Of a DNA stretch of 20,665 nt, positions 1 through 7,123 are shown piece by piece. The notes below the pieces were generated by a model that saw nothing but the letters and a program-made list of their open reading frames with translations, was not told where the DNA came from and made no database searches. The DNA is from Gammaproteobacteria bacterium (GTDB lineage: Bacteria; Pseudomonadota; Gammaproteobacteria; UBA4575): positions 1-20,665 of the forward strand of contig JAPUHH010000054.1 in NCBI GenBank assembly GCA_027297825.1, given 5' to 3'. Within the stretch, counting starts at the first letter, position 1. Every line of letters begins with the position of its first letter. The position numbers were made by a program, and so were the translations under genes.

Positions 1-793
1 GCATGATTTGATATTCCTTATCTGTCAAAGTTTGTGCAGGCGCGACGGTTATCGAGTCACCGGTGTGCACACCCATGGGATCAAAATTTTCAATCGAACA
101 AATAATGATGCAATTGTCATTTTTATCGCGCACCACTTCCATTTCAAATTCTTTCCAACCCAGTAGCGACTCTTCAAGTAAAACTTCGGTGGTAGGCGAG
201 AGATCCAAACCATGCTCAACAATCTGTTTAAATTCCTCCATGTTGTAAGCAATGCCGCCACCACTACCGCCCATGGTATAAGACGGGCGTATGACGGTAG
301 GGAACCCAAGTCGCGGTTGTTGTTGTATCGCTTCTTCCAGGCTATGTGCGAGCACAGAAGTTGCAGACTGCAAACCGATTTCATCCATGGCCTTGCGAAA
401 TTTTTCGCGATCTTCTGCCATATCAATCGCTTCCTTACTAGCACCGATCATCTCACCAGAAAATTTTTCTAAAATCCCTTCGCGATCTAAGTCCAATGCA
501 CAATTTAATGCAGTTTGACCACCCATTGTAGGCAACAAAACATCTGGGCGTTCTTTTGCAATTATTTCTGCAACGGTCTGCCAAATAATCGGTTCGATAT
601 AGATGGAATCTGCCACCTCTGGATCCGTCATAATCGTGGCGGGATTAGAGTTAACCAAGATAACTCGATAACCTTCTTCTTTTAATGCCTTACAAGCTTG
701 CACGCCGGAATAATCAAACTCGCAGGCTTGCCCAATCACTATTGGGCCTGCACCAATGATTAATACGCTCTGTATATCGATTCGTTTAGGCAT
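1..793 (-). CDS. carB: Carbamoyl-phosphate synthase large subunit, N-terminal part (runs off the window)
   Basis: The large subunit makes carbamoyl phosphate from bicarbonate, ATP and the ammonia that CarA releases from glutamine; the product feeds pyrimidine and arginine synthesis. I translated this strand from the ATG at 793 and it stays open to position 1 (about 264 residues). It begins MPKRIDIQSVLIIGAGPIVI, the typical CarB start. It continues through the first ATP-grasp half, with NSNPATIMTDPE near residue 45, the glycine-rich loop YTMGGSGGG near residue 175, and ENFDPMGVHTGDSI near the window edge. The start lies three bases after the carA stop, so the two are surely co-transcribed and probably translationally coupled; no strong Shine-Dalgarno is visible. 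The rest of the protein, normally about 1,070 residues, is outside the window. Confidence 0.97.
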   Translation of the reverse strand, partial: MPKRIDIQSVLIIGAGPIVIGQACEFDYSGVQACKALKEEGYRVILVNSNPATIMTDPEVADSIYIEPIIWQTVAEIIAKERPDVLLPTMGGQTALNCALDLDREGILEKFSGEMIGASKEAIDMAEDREKFRKAMDEIGLQSATSVLAHSLEEAIQQQPRLGFPTVIRPSYTMGGSGGGIAYNMEEFKQIVEHGLDLSPTTEVLLEESLLGWKEFEMEVVRDKNDNCIIICSIENFDPMGVHTGDSITVAPAQTLTDKEYQIM

Positions 794-796
794 AAG

Positions 797-1951
797 TTAT
801 TTTCGTGCGGTTTTGTAGCGTTCCATCATTTCTATAAATTGTTCAAATAATGGTTTTACATCTTGTGGCCCGGGGCTGGCTTCAGGATGTCCCTGAAAAC
901 TATAGGCTGGTTTGTTTGTATGTCGAATTCCCTGCAGGGATTGATCAAACAAAGATCGATGCGTGGCTTGCAAACAATCCGGTAATGAAGCTTGATCAAC
1001 AGAGAAGCCGTGATTCTGACTACTGATCATCACCGCACCGCTAGCTAGATCTTGCACAGGATGGTTGGCGCCATGATGGCCAAATTTCATTTTGACAGTT
1101 CTAGCGCCGCAGGCTAAACCAAGAAGCTGATGACCTAAACAGATACCAAACGTGGGTACGCCCTTCTCTATAATCTCTCTAAGTGCTTCTATGGCGTATT
1201 CGCAAGGCTCTGGGTCTCCAGGGCCATTCGAGAGAAACACGCCATCTGGTTGTTTATTCAGGACTTCTTTAGCCGGTGTGGTCGCGGGAATCACTTCAAT
1301 CTCGCAACCTAAACTATGTAGTATGCGCAGAATATTTCGCTTTACTCCAAAGTCATACGCTACGACTGAATACTTTTGCTGGGACGAATCAACTTGGTAC
1401 CCCTTCTCAAGCGACCAGCAACCTTCTTTCCAAAAATAGGCTTTATCAGTGGTAACCTCTTTAGCTAAGTCCATGCCCTTTAAACCAGGGAAGTTTTTTG
1501 CACTACTAACGGCTAACGGTTCATTGATATTGTCTGCACTTAGAGCCGTTACAATGGCCCCATTTTGCGCACCTTTTTCGCGCAAAATACGGGTCAATCG
1601 TCGCGTATCAATACCCTCGATCGCAACTACATTTTGCCGTTCAAGATAGGCTTGTAAACTGCCCTGACTACGCCAGTTGCTCAGTTGTACGGGCAGATCA
1701 CGAATCACCAATCCACTTGCATAAACACGAGCCGACTCTTCATCCTCGTCATTAGTACCTGTATTGCCAATATGCGGGTAAGTGAGTGTGATAATTTGTT
1801 TGGCATAAGACGGATCGGTAAGAATCTCCTGATAACCAGTCATAGCTGTATTGAAAACGACTTCCCCTACTGATGTGCCAGTCACACCAATAGTATTTCC
1901 CCAGAAAAGACTCCCGTCTTCCAAGGCGAGCAAGGCGGAATGTGCGCTCAA
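797..1951 (-). CDS. carA: Carbamoyl-phosphate synthase small (glutaminase) subunit
   Basis: CarA hydrolyses glutamine and channels ammonia to CarB. The protein has 384 residues, the usual family length. The N-terminal CPSase domain contains the conserved NTAMTGYQEILTDPSY stretch (about residues 34-49). The C-terminal class I glutamine amidotransferase domain has the nucleophile Cys271 in GICLGHQ and the catalytic His355/Glu357 in QGHPEASPG. The start is a TTG, supported by a strong GGAGG eight bases upstream (plus-strand 1959-1963); no in-frame ATG fits the family N terminus better. A terminator-like hairpin sits just before that ribosome binding site and probably regulates the gene. In many gammaproteobacteria carA directly follows dapB; here about 3 kb of other genes lie between them. 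Confidence 0.97.
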   Translation of the reverse strand: MSAHSALLALEDGSLFWGNTIGVTGTSVGEVVFNTAMTGYQEILTDPSYAKQIITLTYPHIGNTGTNDEDEESARVYASGLVIRDLPVQLSNWRSQGSLQAYLERQNVVAIEGIDTRRLTRILREKGAQNGAIVTALSADNINEPLAVSSAKNFPGLKGMDLAKEVTTDKAYFWKEGCWSLEKGYQVDSSQQKYSVVAYDFGVKRNILRILHSLGCEIEVIPATTPAKEVLNKQPDGVFLSNGPGDPEPCEYAIEALREIIEKGVPTFGICLGHQLLGLACGARTVKMKFGHHGANHPVQDLASGAVMISSQNHGFSVDQASLPDCLQATHRSLFDQSLQGIRHTNKPAYSFQGHPEASPGPQDVKPLFEQFIEMMERYKTARK

Positions 1952-1973
1952 TCAGTTTCCTCCGGGTACACAT

Positions 1974-2005
1974 AAAAACGGGACGCCCAATTAGGCCGTC
2001 CCGTT
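1974..2005 (-). terminator. Intrinsic terminator-like hairpin in the carA leader (candidate attenuator)
   Basis: On the minus strand a 9-bp stem (AACGGGACG paired with CGTCCCGTT) continues through one mismatch and two more pairs around a five-base loop. It is followed directly by a run of T. This is the classic shape of a Rho-independent terminator. It ends about 10 bases before the carA GGAGG and 22 bases before the TTG start, so it would stop any transcript about to enter carA. That placement suggests either attenuation of carAB or the terminator of a short upstream transcript. I saw no clear leader peptide. A segment at 2055-2061 could pair imperfectly with the 5' arm as an anti-terminator, but this is weak. 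Confidence 0.7.
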
Positions 2006-2146
2006 AAGTATGATTTAGTGTTTTGGTTGACCAACAGAATTGTACTCAACTCAAGGATGGCGTGAAACTAAGAATTAGAGATATAGAATACTTTATAAAC
2101 AATACCGCCTAAATTGATCCCTATTGAAATAGAATATCGAACATAC

Positions 2147-2589
2147 TTAAGAACCTTCTTTAGCTTTTGCTAGCATCGCTTCAAGCCGAATCGCGCTAAA
2201 ACCACTCATGCTTTGCTTGCCTACCACAATCAATGGCACCCCTCGACCGCCTAACTTATTAAATCTCCTCCTAGCATTGGTATTTTTTTCAATTTCATCC
2301 GCCTAATAATGAATTCCCTTGCTAGCCAGAGTTTACTTAGCTTTTTTACACACTCCGCACCAAGCGGTGGAATACATCACCCCGGCCAATCTGCGTTTGA
2401 AGTAGATTTGAAATCTGTAACGGTTGCCGGCCCTTGAATAGAATTTACCTTGACCTCAACCACCTCGACTTCGACAGATGGTTTATCCGCAAATTCTACT
2501 CGCCCATATTCATACACAGCTGGATAAATTTCAGCAAAACACGCCATAGAAATGGTGCAAGGCATAAAAATACTGCCTGCCCTTACCAC
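2147..2589 (-). pseudogene. Broken DUF4124-glutaredoxin fusion protein
   Basis: The first part (2377-2589, GTG start) carries a DUF4124-like sequence with EYGRVEFADKPS followed by VEVVEVKVNSIQGP. The glutaredoxin part continues in a different frame: VMYSTAWCGVCKKAK, then a TAA, TLASKGIHY, then a TAG, then EIEKNTNARRRFNKLGGRGVP, ending GFSAIRLEAMLAKAKEGS and a TAA at 2147. The CxxC redox motif (CGVC) and the cis-proline GVP motif are still recognisable. Both internal stops sit where the family usually has glutamine, so each fits a single C-to-T change. Together with the frameshift near 2377 this is a non-functional relic of an envelope thiol-redox protein. Its start lies three bases after the upstream lipoprotein stop, so it was probably the last gene of a small operon. 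Confidence 0.8.
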
Positions 2590-2592
2590 CAG

Positions 2593-2808
2593 CTAATACT
2601 CTTCTTCTCGCCGCTTTTGTGCTGCATCGTGTATAGCCTGTTCTACGCCCTTGGCTTTATCCAAGGCATCGACATAACCCTTGAAAACATTATCCTCACT
2701 CAACTCACCCTCTTGCAATTGTCCTTCTTGAGCGGGTTCTTTTTCATTCGAACAAGCCGCAAAAGACACTATGGCAATAAGCACAAAATATTTAATTGCC
2801 ACTTTCAT
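2593..2808 (-). CDS. Small lipoprotein of unknown function
   Basis: This 71-residue protein starts with a lysine-containing N terminus and a hydrophobic stretch ending in FAAC, so it has a lipoprotein signal with Cys19 as the lipidation site. The mature part is very acidic at first, then amphipathic and probably helical (DNVFKGYVDALDKAKGVEQ and onward), ending in charged residues. A good ribosome binding site (GGAGAAAGG) precedes the ATG. The reading frame is intact, unlike both neighbours, which argues it may still be made. It lies 19 bases after the DsrC-like gene and 3 bases before the redox pseudogene. Small lipoproteins with this acidic and helical layout occur in other gammaproteobacteria; I know of no assigned function. 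Confidence 0.7.
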   Translation of the reverse strand: MKVAIKYFVLIAIVSFAACSNEKEPAQEGQLQEGELSEDNVFKGYVDALDKAKGVEQAIHDAAQKRREEEY

Positions 2809-2827
2809 ACCTTTCTCCCACCAAGAC

Positions 2828-3159
2828 TTATAAATCTAACCATAGTTTTTTAGGTTGTCGCATACCTGCAATCTTACAACCTTGCTGGCCATAGCTATAT
2901 GGAAATAAAGCATATACATATTTCCGTGTTGATTTTTCTTCCCCTAACTCGGATTTTAACCGTTTGAGAATCTTTCTTAGTTCTGGAACCGAGCTGTATT
3001 CATAATAGTATTCACGTATCAAATGAATCAGATTCCAATGCTCATCAGTTAGTAGCATTTCTTCAGGCTCAGCCATCTCCCTAGCAACTTCCTCAGTCCA
3101 ATCATCCGGCTCTAACAAAAACCATCTGCATCTTTTTCTATGTTATTTTTTAGAGTCAT
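2828..3159 (-). pseudogene. DsrC/TusE-like sulfur-relay protein with an N-terminal frameshift
   Basis: The main frame (from 3118 to the stop at 2828) contains the DsrC/TusE fold signatures: DDWTEEVAREMA, LTDEHWNLIHLIREYYYEY, then a KYVYALFP segment and QQGCKIAG. An ATG at 3157-3159 in another frame gives MTLKNNIEKDADGF, the expected family N terminus, which runs into the main frame at a T run (3117-3121). A single missing T explains the break; a sequencing error in the homopolymer is also possible. Without that T, translation ends in TAG after 15 codons. The C-terminal cysteine that accepts sulfur in TusE and DsrC is absent (the protein ends PKKLWLDL); only the second cysteine, in QQGCKIAG, is present. 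It is therefore a divergent paralogue rather than a working TusE. It follows the TSUP gene by ten bases. Confidence 0.8.
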
Positions 3160-3169
3160 TTTTTTAAAT

Positions 3170-3529
3170 TCACTTTTGCAAAAACAGATAAGCTGCTAAT
3201 CCAAGCAAGATGAAAGCAAAAATCTTTTTAAAACTTGCCGTTGATATATGCACCAGCAAATGCGGGCCAATCTGCGCACCTAGTATTCCACCCATACCAA
3301 GTGCAAACGCAACTCGATAATCAACGTTCGAAAGTTTGGAGTGCGCCACAAGAGCAGATACTGAAATAATTAATATAGCCAAGAAAGAAGTGCCCACTGC
3401 TTTTTGCGCGGTATAACCAAGCGCAACGAGAAGCGGCACCATAAGAAATCCTCCATCCAACCCTGTAAATGAAGCCGCAACCCCTACAATAAAACCAGAA
3501 ATGATAAAAATCGCATAATTTAGTGCCAT
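3170..3529 (-). CDS. Half-size TSUP (TauE/SafE) family permease
   Basis: This 119-residue membrane protein has about four hydrophobic segments and the TSUP/DUF81 signature: GFIVGVAASFTGLDGGFLMV near the N terminus, then QKAVGTSFLAI and a GGILGAQIG loop. Typical TSUP proteins are about 250 residues with two such halves; this is a single half, so it would have to work as a dimer. Some members of the family export sulfite or other sulfur anions, but the substrate here is unknown. A G-rich ribosome binding site lies about nine bases before the ATG at 3529. It precedes the DsrC-like gene by ten bases, so the two were probably one operon. The usual GLGGG reads GLDGG here. Confidence 0.8.
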   Translation of the reverse strand: MALNYAIFIISGFIVGVAASFTGLDGGFLMVPLLVALGYTAQKAVGTSFLAILIISVSALVAHSKLSNVDYRVAFALGMGGILGAQIGPHLLVHISTASFKKIFAFILLGLAAYLFLQK

Positions 3530-3624
3530 TGCGCGCTACCCCCATGTAATGAAATTTTTAGTATATTTAGCTTAGTAAAGCCTAAGTTTAGCCTGCCCAT
3601 TTTCGATAGTAGCTTATACCTATT

Positions 3625-4170
3625 CTAAGTACCGAATCGATAATGCCCAGTAACTTCATAGTTAAGCAATATATCGTCTTCACACTGGCCCAATCCCAAT
3701 ATTATGAATGATCTTGAATCTGCGAGTGCCAGCAACGTTCTCATTTGAAACAATACTCATATGCGGCAGATTTCCAGGCGAGCTCCATGTGGCTAATTTA
3801 CCTGCCTGATAATCTGCAACAGCGTGACCCATAGACAGCATCTCGCCCTAACGTTGAAAAAAACACTCCTAAATTTGGAGCACGGCGATGATCAATATTG
3901 TCATCTGGATGACGCAACCCAACTGCCGCAGACTTGGATAAGCTAAAAATTAGAGCGCATATATCGGTGCACGAGCTCCTGAAGATCAAAGCCCACATTT
4001 GCTACTCTTTAAATTGCAAGATCTGTGCATACTCCCAAATGATCAGGCATATCGCCCATTGGATACGGAATATTCGATATGAACCGTCGTAGGAAATAGA
4101 GTGCAGAGTACCTTTGTGTGCAGCATCCACACTAATTGCTCAAAAAGAGTAGTGGTATCCGCCAAACACT
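3625..4170 (-). pseudogene. Wrecked DUF1287 family gene
   Basis: No single frame is open, but family blocks line up in order on the minus strand: ISYDGSYR, IPYPMGDMPDHLGVCTD, FDLQELVHRYMRSNF, GLRHPDDNIDHRRAPNLGVFF, DYQAGKLATWSSPGN, then RFKIIHNIGIGPV and EDDILLNYEVTGHYRFGT, ending with TAG at 3625. These match the DUF1287 layout of a CTDV motif, PD.NIDHRR.PNL, IVTW, IHNIG and a GHYR end. I count at least four frame changes and two internal stops, in TAA and TAG contexts. The N-terminal boundary near 4170 is approximate. Intact members are exported proteins of unknown function. The 75-base open frame at 3798-3998 is just one fragment of this relic. Nothing else is visible in 3530-3624 or 4171-4305. 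Confidence 0.78.
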
Positions 4171-4305
4171 GAAGCGTTATAGCCTATATGCTAATAGTTT
4201 AAGTAGAGATTTAACCAAGCTTTCGTCTCAATATGCAATGTCATAGCAAATGAGAGAATTAGAATTTATATATTGGTTGTCAGTTATAATAAAGAACTAC
4301 ATTGA

Positions 4306-4818
4306 TTATATTATCTTCTTTAAAAGCCTTTGTTTTCTAATCTCAGGCAAAGCTTGAATTAGCGTAAGTAATTTTTCACCATCAATCAACTTCAATCTTT
4401 TGCTATTATTATCCGCAGCCTGTTTAGAGAATTTTCCAGCGGTAATAAAGGCTGTCAATGGAATTTTATTAATCTTGATGATTTTTGAGAGGCTCTTTAA
4501 ATCATTACTCTCGACAGGAATGGCTTTCGTCCCCCAACATTGAATGATGCCAAACGGATTTGCACTCGAATAACTTTCTTTAAACAGCCATATATCAATT
4601 ACATTTTGATCATGCTGCGTGCTTAATTTGGCACGATAGCATTTCTCTTCAAAATAACCCGCGCATAATTGCTTGAAATGCTCTTGATCTAATGACCGAA
4701 TCAAATCCATAGACCAACTTGAAACATATCCTGCTTCTTTATCAATAAAATGCGAGACTGAATAACCATTCGTGACTACAAAGACTTCTTGGATAGATTT
4801 ACGCAGTGATTGCAGCAT
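4306..4818 (-). CDS. Mrr-like restriction endonuclease-fold protein, probably inactive
   Basis: The 170-residue protein carries an Mrr-type nuclease domain: MDLIRSLDQEHFKQLCAGYF, then NVIDIWLFKES, GIIQC, FITAGKFSKQA and LIDGEKLL. Related proteins cleave or sense DNA with an Asp plus a Q-x-K triad. Here the Asp in IDIWLF is present, but the expected QCK-x-W reads QCW, so the catalytic lysine is missing, as if two codons were lost. The frame is otherwise open, from an ATG at 4818. Many relatives are longer at the N terminus, so this may be a truncated remnant. It lies 96 bases upstream of nothing but the dapB end and is the first gene of the interval that splits dapB from carA. Whether it is expressed is unknown. 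Confidence 0.7.
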   Translation of the reverse strand: MLQSLRKSIQEVFVVTNGYSVSHFIDKEAGYVSSWSMDLIRSLDQEHFKQLCAGYFEEKCYRAKLSTQHDQNVIDIWLFKESYSSANPFGIIQCWGTKAIPVESNDLKSLSKIIKINKIPLTAFITAGKFSKQAADNNSKRLKLIDGEKLLTLIQALPEIRKQRLLKKII

Positions 4819-4914
4819 AGCCGCTAAGCTAGCTGTGAAAGAGGCTTAAGAATATACGCCAGAGGTTTAACCAGCCCAATTTACTGATAAAAGAATTAAA
4901 AAGGCTGAGGATGG

Positions 4915-5724
4915 TTAATTTTCTCTAAATTCCAACACATCTTGCATATCGTAAAGTCCGTTTTCTTTTGCAGACACCCAAACTGCTGCACGCATTGCAC
5001 CGTTTGCAAATGTCATACGACTTGAAGCTTTATGCGTAATCTCGATACGCTCACCAATACCAGAAAACATCACCGTATGATCACCCACAATGTCGCCAGC
5101 TCGTATGGTTTCAAATCCAATGGTGTTCTTGTCTCGTTCACCAATATGACCTTGTCTGCCATAGACAGCGCAATCTTTTAGATTCCTGCCTAAAGTTTCA
5201 GCCACCACCTCACCCATACGTAACGCCGTACCTGATGGGGCGTCCACTTTATGGCGGTGATGAGCCTCAATAATCTCAACATCGTAATCATCACCTAATG
5301 TTGCTGCAGCCATTTGCAATAGCTTTAAACAAACATTCACACCTACACTCATATTTGGGGCAAGTAGAATAGCGATATCTTTACTGGCTTCTAGTAGCGT
5401 TTGTTTTTGCTGATCATTAAGACCGGTAGTACCAATCACCATGGATTTCCCATACGTGCGACACTGCTGAAGTGATTGCATGGTGCATGTTGGAATTGTG
5501 AAGTCGATTAATACATCAAAGTCCGCATGATGCTTTGCTAAATCACTATTGGTGACAACACCCACCTTACCCAAGCCCGCAAGTTCACCTGCATCGGCAC
5601 CAATAGAGTCAGAGGAAGAAATCTCAAATGCCGCACCGAGTTGTACATTTTCGTTCTCTGCGCAAGCTTGGATAAGTGTTTTACCCATACGCCCGCCGGC
5701 ACCATTAACCCCTATCTTAATCAT
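4915..5724 (-). CDS. dapB: 4-hydroxy-tetrahydrodipicolinate reductase
   Basis: DapB reduces the product of DapA using NAD(P)H in the lysine and meso-diaminopimelate pathway. The protein has 269 residues, the normal length. The N-terminal nucleotide-binding motif is GVNGAGGRMGKT (residues 5-16). The catalytic block EAHHRHKVDAPSGTA contains His155/His156 and Lys159, matching the His159/Lys163 region of the E. coli enzyme, and the substrate-binding SGTA follows. The start is ATG at 5724 with only a weak ribosome binding site. It lies 160 bases downstream of dnaJ in the same direction, and that gap shows no clear terminator or promoter. In related genomes the next genes are carA and carB. Confidence 0.97.
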   Translation of the reverse strand: MIKIGVNGAGGRMGKTLIQACAENENVQLGAAFEISSSDSIGADAGELAGLGKVGVVTNSDLAKHHADFDVLIDFTIPTCTMQSLQQCRTYGKSMVIGTTGLNDQQKQTLLEASKDIAILLAPNMSVGVNVCLKLLQMAAATLGDDYDVEIIEAHHRHKVDAPSGTALRMGEVVAETLGRNLKDCAVYGRQGHIGERDKNTIGFETIRAGDIVGDHTVMFSGIGERIEITHKASSRMTFANGAMRAAVWVSAKENGLYDMQDVLEFREN

Positions 5725-5884
5725 CTTAACTGTTCCAAAATAATAGTAACCAAAAAGATGGGAAGTATTGCATTAAGTTATAACAATGTTTTAGACCTAG
5801 AAGAGTTTACCCTTAAAATAGATACTGGGTATATGTGCTTTACATAAAAATATTATGGCACAGCAAGAGTGAAAAGAAACATGC

Positions 5885-7006
5885 TCAATCTGACCAAAAC
5901 TTAAGCTCATCAAAAAAAATTTTCACGTTGTTCGTCCATGATTGGGAGCGTGGGCTATGTCGGTCACCACCTTTTTCGATGTCTGCGGCGAACTTATTCA
6001 TTAGTTCTTTTTGCGCCTTGGTTAAATTAACCGGTGTTTCCACAATAGTAGTACACAGCAGATCCCCAATGGCGCCACCTCGCACAGGCTTTACGCCTTT
6101 GCCTCTTAATCTAAACAATCGACCGGTTTGCGTTTCGGCAGGGATCTTTAATTTTACCTTGCCGTTTAAGGTTGGTATTTCAATTTCTCCACCCAAAACC
6201 GCCAAGCTGAAACTGATTGGCGCTTCACAAAGCAAATTATTGCCATCGCGTGTAAACAATTCGTGCGGCCGCACATTCATTTGCACATAAAGATCACCAG
6301 CAGGACCATTGTTAGCGCCAACCTCACCTTCGCCAGATAAACGTATTCGATCCCCAGTATCTACACCAGCTGGAACTTTGACAGAAAGTTTTTTATTGTC
6401 GTGGCTTATCCCCGTACCTCGACAATAATCACATGGCACACGTATTGTTTTGCCTTTACCGCGACAGCGAGGACAGGTTTGTTGCACAGAAAAGAACCCT
6501 TGCTGCATACGCACTTGCCCTACTCCACCACAAGTCTCACAAGATTCTACATTCGAGCCAGGTGCTGCACCTGAACCCTCACATTTTTCACAGTTGGTTT
6601 GCTTAGGAAACTCAATGGTAGATTCAGTACCAAATACCGCCTCTTCAAGACTGATCTCTAGTTCATATTGTAGATCTGCACCGCGATAAACGCGTTGCGA
6701 TGAACGTCTGCCGCCACCAAATATATCGCCAAACATATCGCCAAATACATCACTAAAATCAGCACCACCGGCCGCACTTCCTTGCACCCCAGCATGACCA
6801 AATTGATCATAAGCTTGACGCTTTTGTGCATCACCTAAAATTTCATAGGCCTCTTTAGCTTCTTTGAATTTTTTCTCTGCCTCTGAATCCCCCTGATTTC
6901 GATCAGGATGATATTTCATCGCTAATCGTCGGTAGGATATTTTTAAATCGCTGCCGTCAACAGACCGATCTACACCTAGAACTTCGTAATAATCTCTTTT
7001 TCCCAT
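5885..7006 (-). CDS. dnaJ: Chaperone DnaJ (Hsp40)
   Basis: DnaJ delivers unfolded clients to DnaK and stimulates its ATPase. The protein has 373 residues from the ATG at 7006. I prefer this to an in-frame TTG nine bases upstream because MGKRDYYEVLGV is the canonical start. It has the J domain with HPD at residues 33-35, a Gly/Phe-rich linker (FGDMFGDIFGGG), and four CxxCxGxG zinc motifs (CEKCEGSG, CETCGGVG, CPRCRGKG, CDYCRGTG). The C-terminal substrate-binding domain follows (GDLYVQMNVRPHELFTRDGN). It lies after dnaK, separated by a hairpin at 7022-7054 that may set the DnaK:DnaJ ratio. Confidence 0.97.
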   Translation of the reverse strand: MGKRDYYEVLGVDRSVDGSDLKISYRRLAMKYHPDRNQGDSEAEKKFKEAKEAYEILGDAQKRQAYDQFGHAGVQGSAAGGADFSDVFGDMFGDIFGGGRRSSQRVYRGADLQYELEISLEEAVFGTESTIEFPKQTNCEKCEGSGAAPGSNVESCETCGGVGQVRMQQGFFSVQQTCPRCRGKGKTIRVPCDYCRGTGISHDNKKLSVKVPAGVDTGDRIRLSGEGEVGANNGPAGDLYVQMNVRPHELFTRDGNNLLCEAPISFSLAVLGGEIEIPTLNGKVKLKIPAETQTGRLFRLRGKGVKPVRGGAIGDLLCTTIVETPVNLTKAQKELMNKFAADIEKGGDRHSPRSQSWTNNVKIFFDELKFWSD

Positions 7007-7021
7007 ATCACCCAAACAGAC

Positions 7022-7054
7022 AAAAGTCCGAGGCCGCTTACACGAGCTCGGACT
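7022..7054 (-). terminator. Hairpin between dnaK and dnaJ (weak or partial terminator)
   Basis: On the minus strand an 8-bp perfect stem, AGTCCGAG paired with CTCGGACT, closes a 14-base loop and is followed by a short T run. The T run is brief and the loop is large, so full termination is unlikely. It lies just downstream of dnaK and about 16 bases before the dnaJ ATG. A hairpin here could lower dnaJ expression relative to dnaK or stabilise the processed dnaK message. Confidence 0.5.
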
Positions 7055-7123
7055 GATTAAGATTTACCCGCACTTTAAACGGCCTCTAAAGTTACAGTAT
7101 TTAATTACAACTACATATGCATT

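Noticed and set aside
49..444. A 131-codon minus-strand open frame at the window start
   Set aside because: It is out of frame with carB, whose frame reads cleanly through the same region with family-specific motifs.
2434..2853. A 139-codon plus-strand open frame
   Set aside because: It lies opposite the lipoprotein and the redox pseudogene, has no ribosome binding site or recognisable domain, and its composition is that of antisense shadow.
3566..3592. Short hairpin (CTTAG/CTAAG) upstream of the TSUP gene
   Set aside because: Only five base pairs in AT-rich sequence, so it may be chance.
3798..3998. A 66-codon minus-strand open frame as a gene
   Set aside because: Its middle contains the PDDNIDHRRAPN block of DUF1287; it is a fragment of the frameshifted relic, not an independent gene.
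7007..7015. TTG at 7015 as the dnaJ start
   Set aside because: The ATG at 7006 gives the canonical MGKRDYYEVLG start, so the three extra residues are unlikely.
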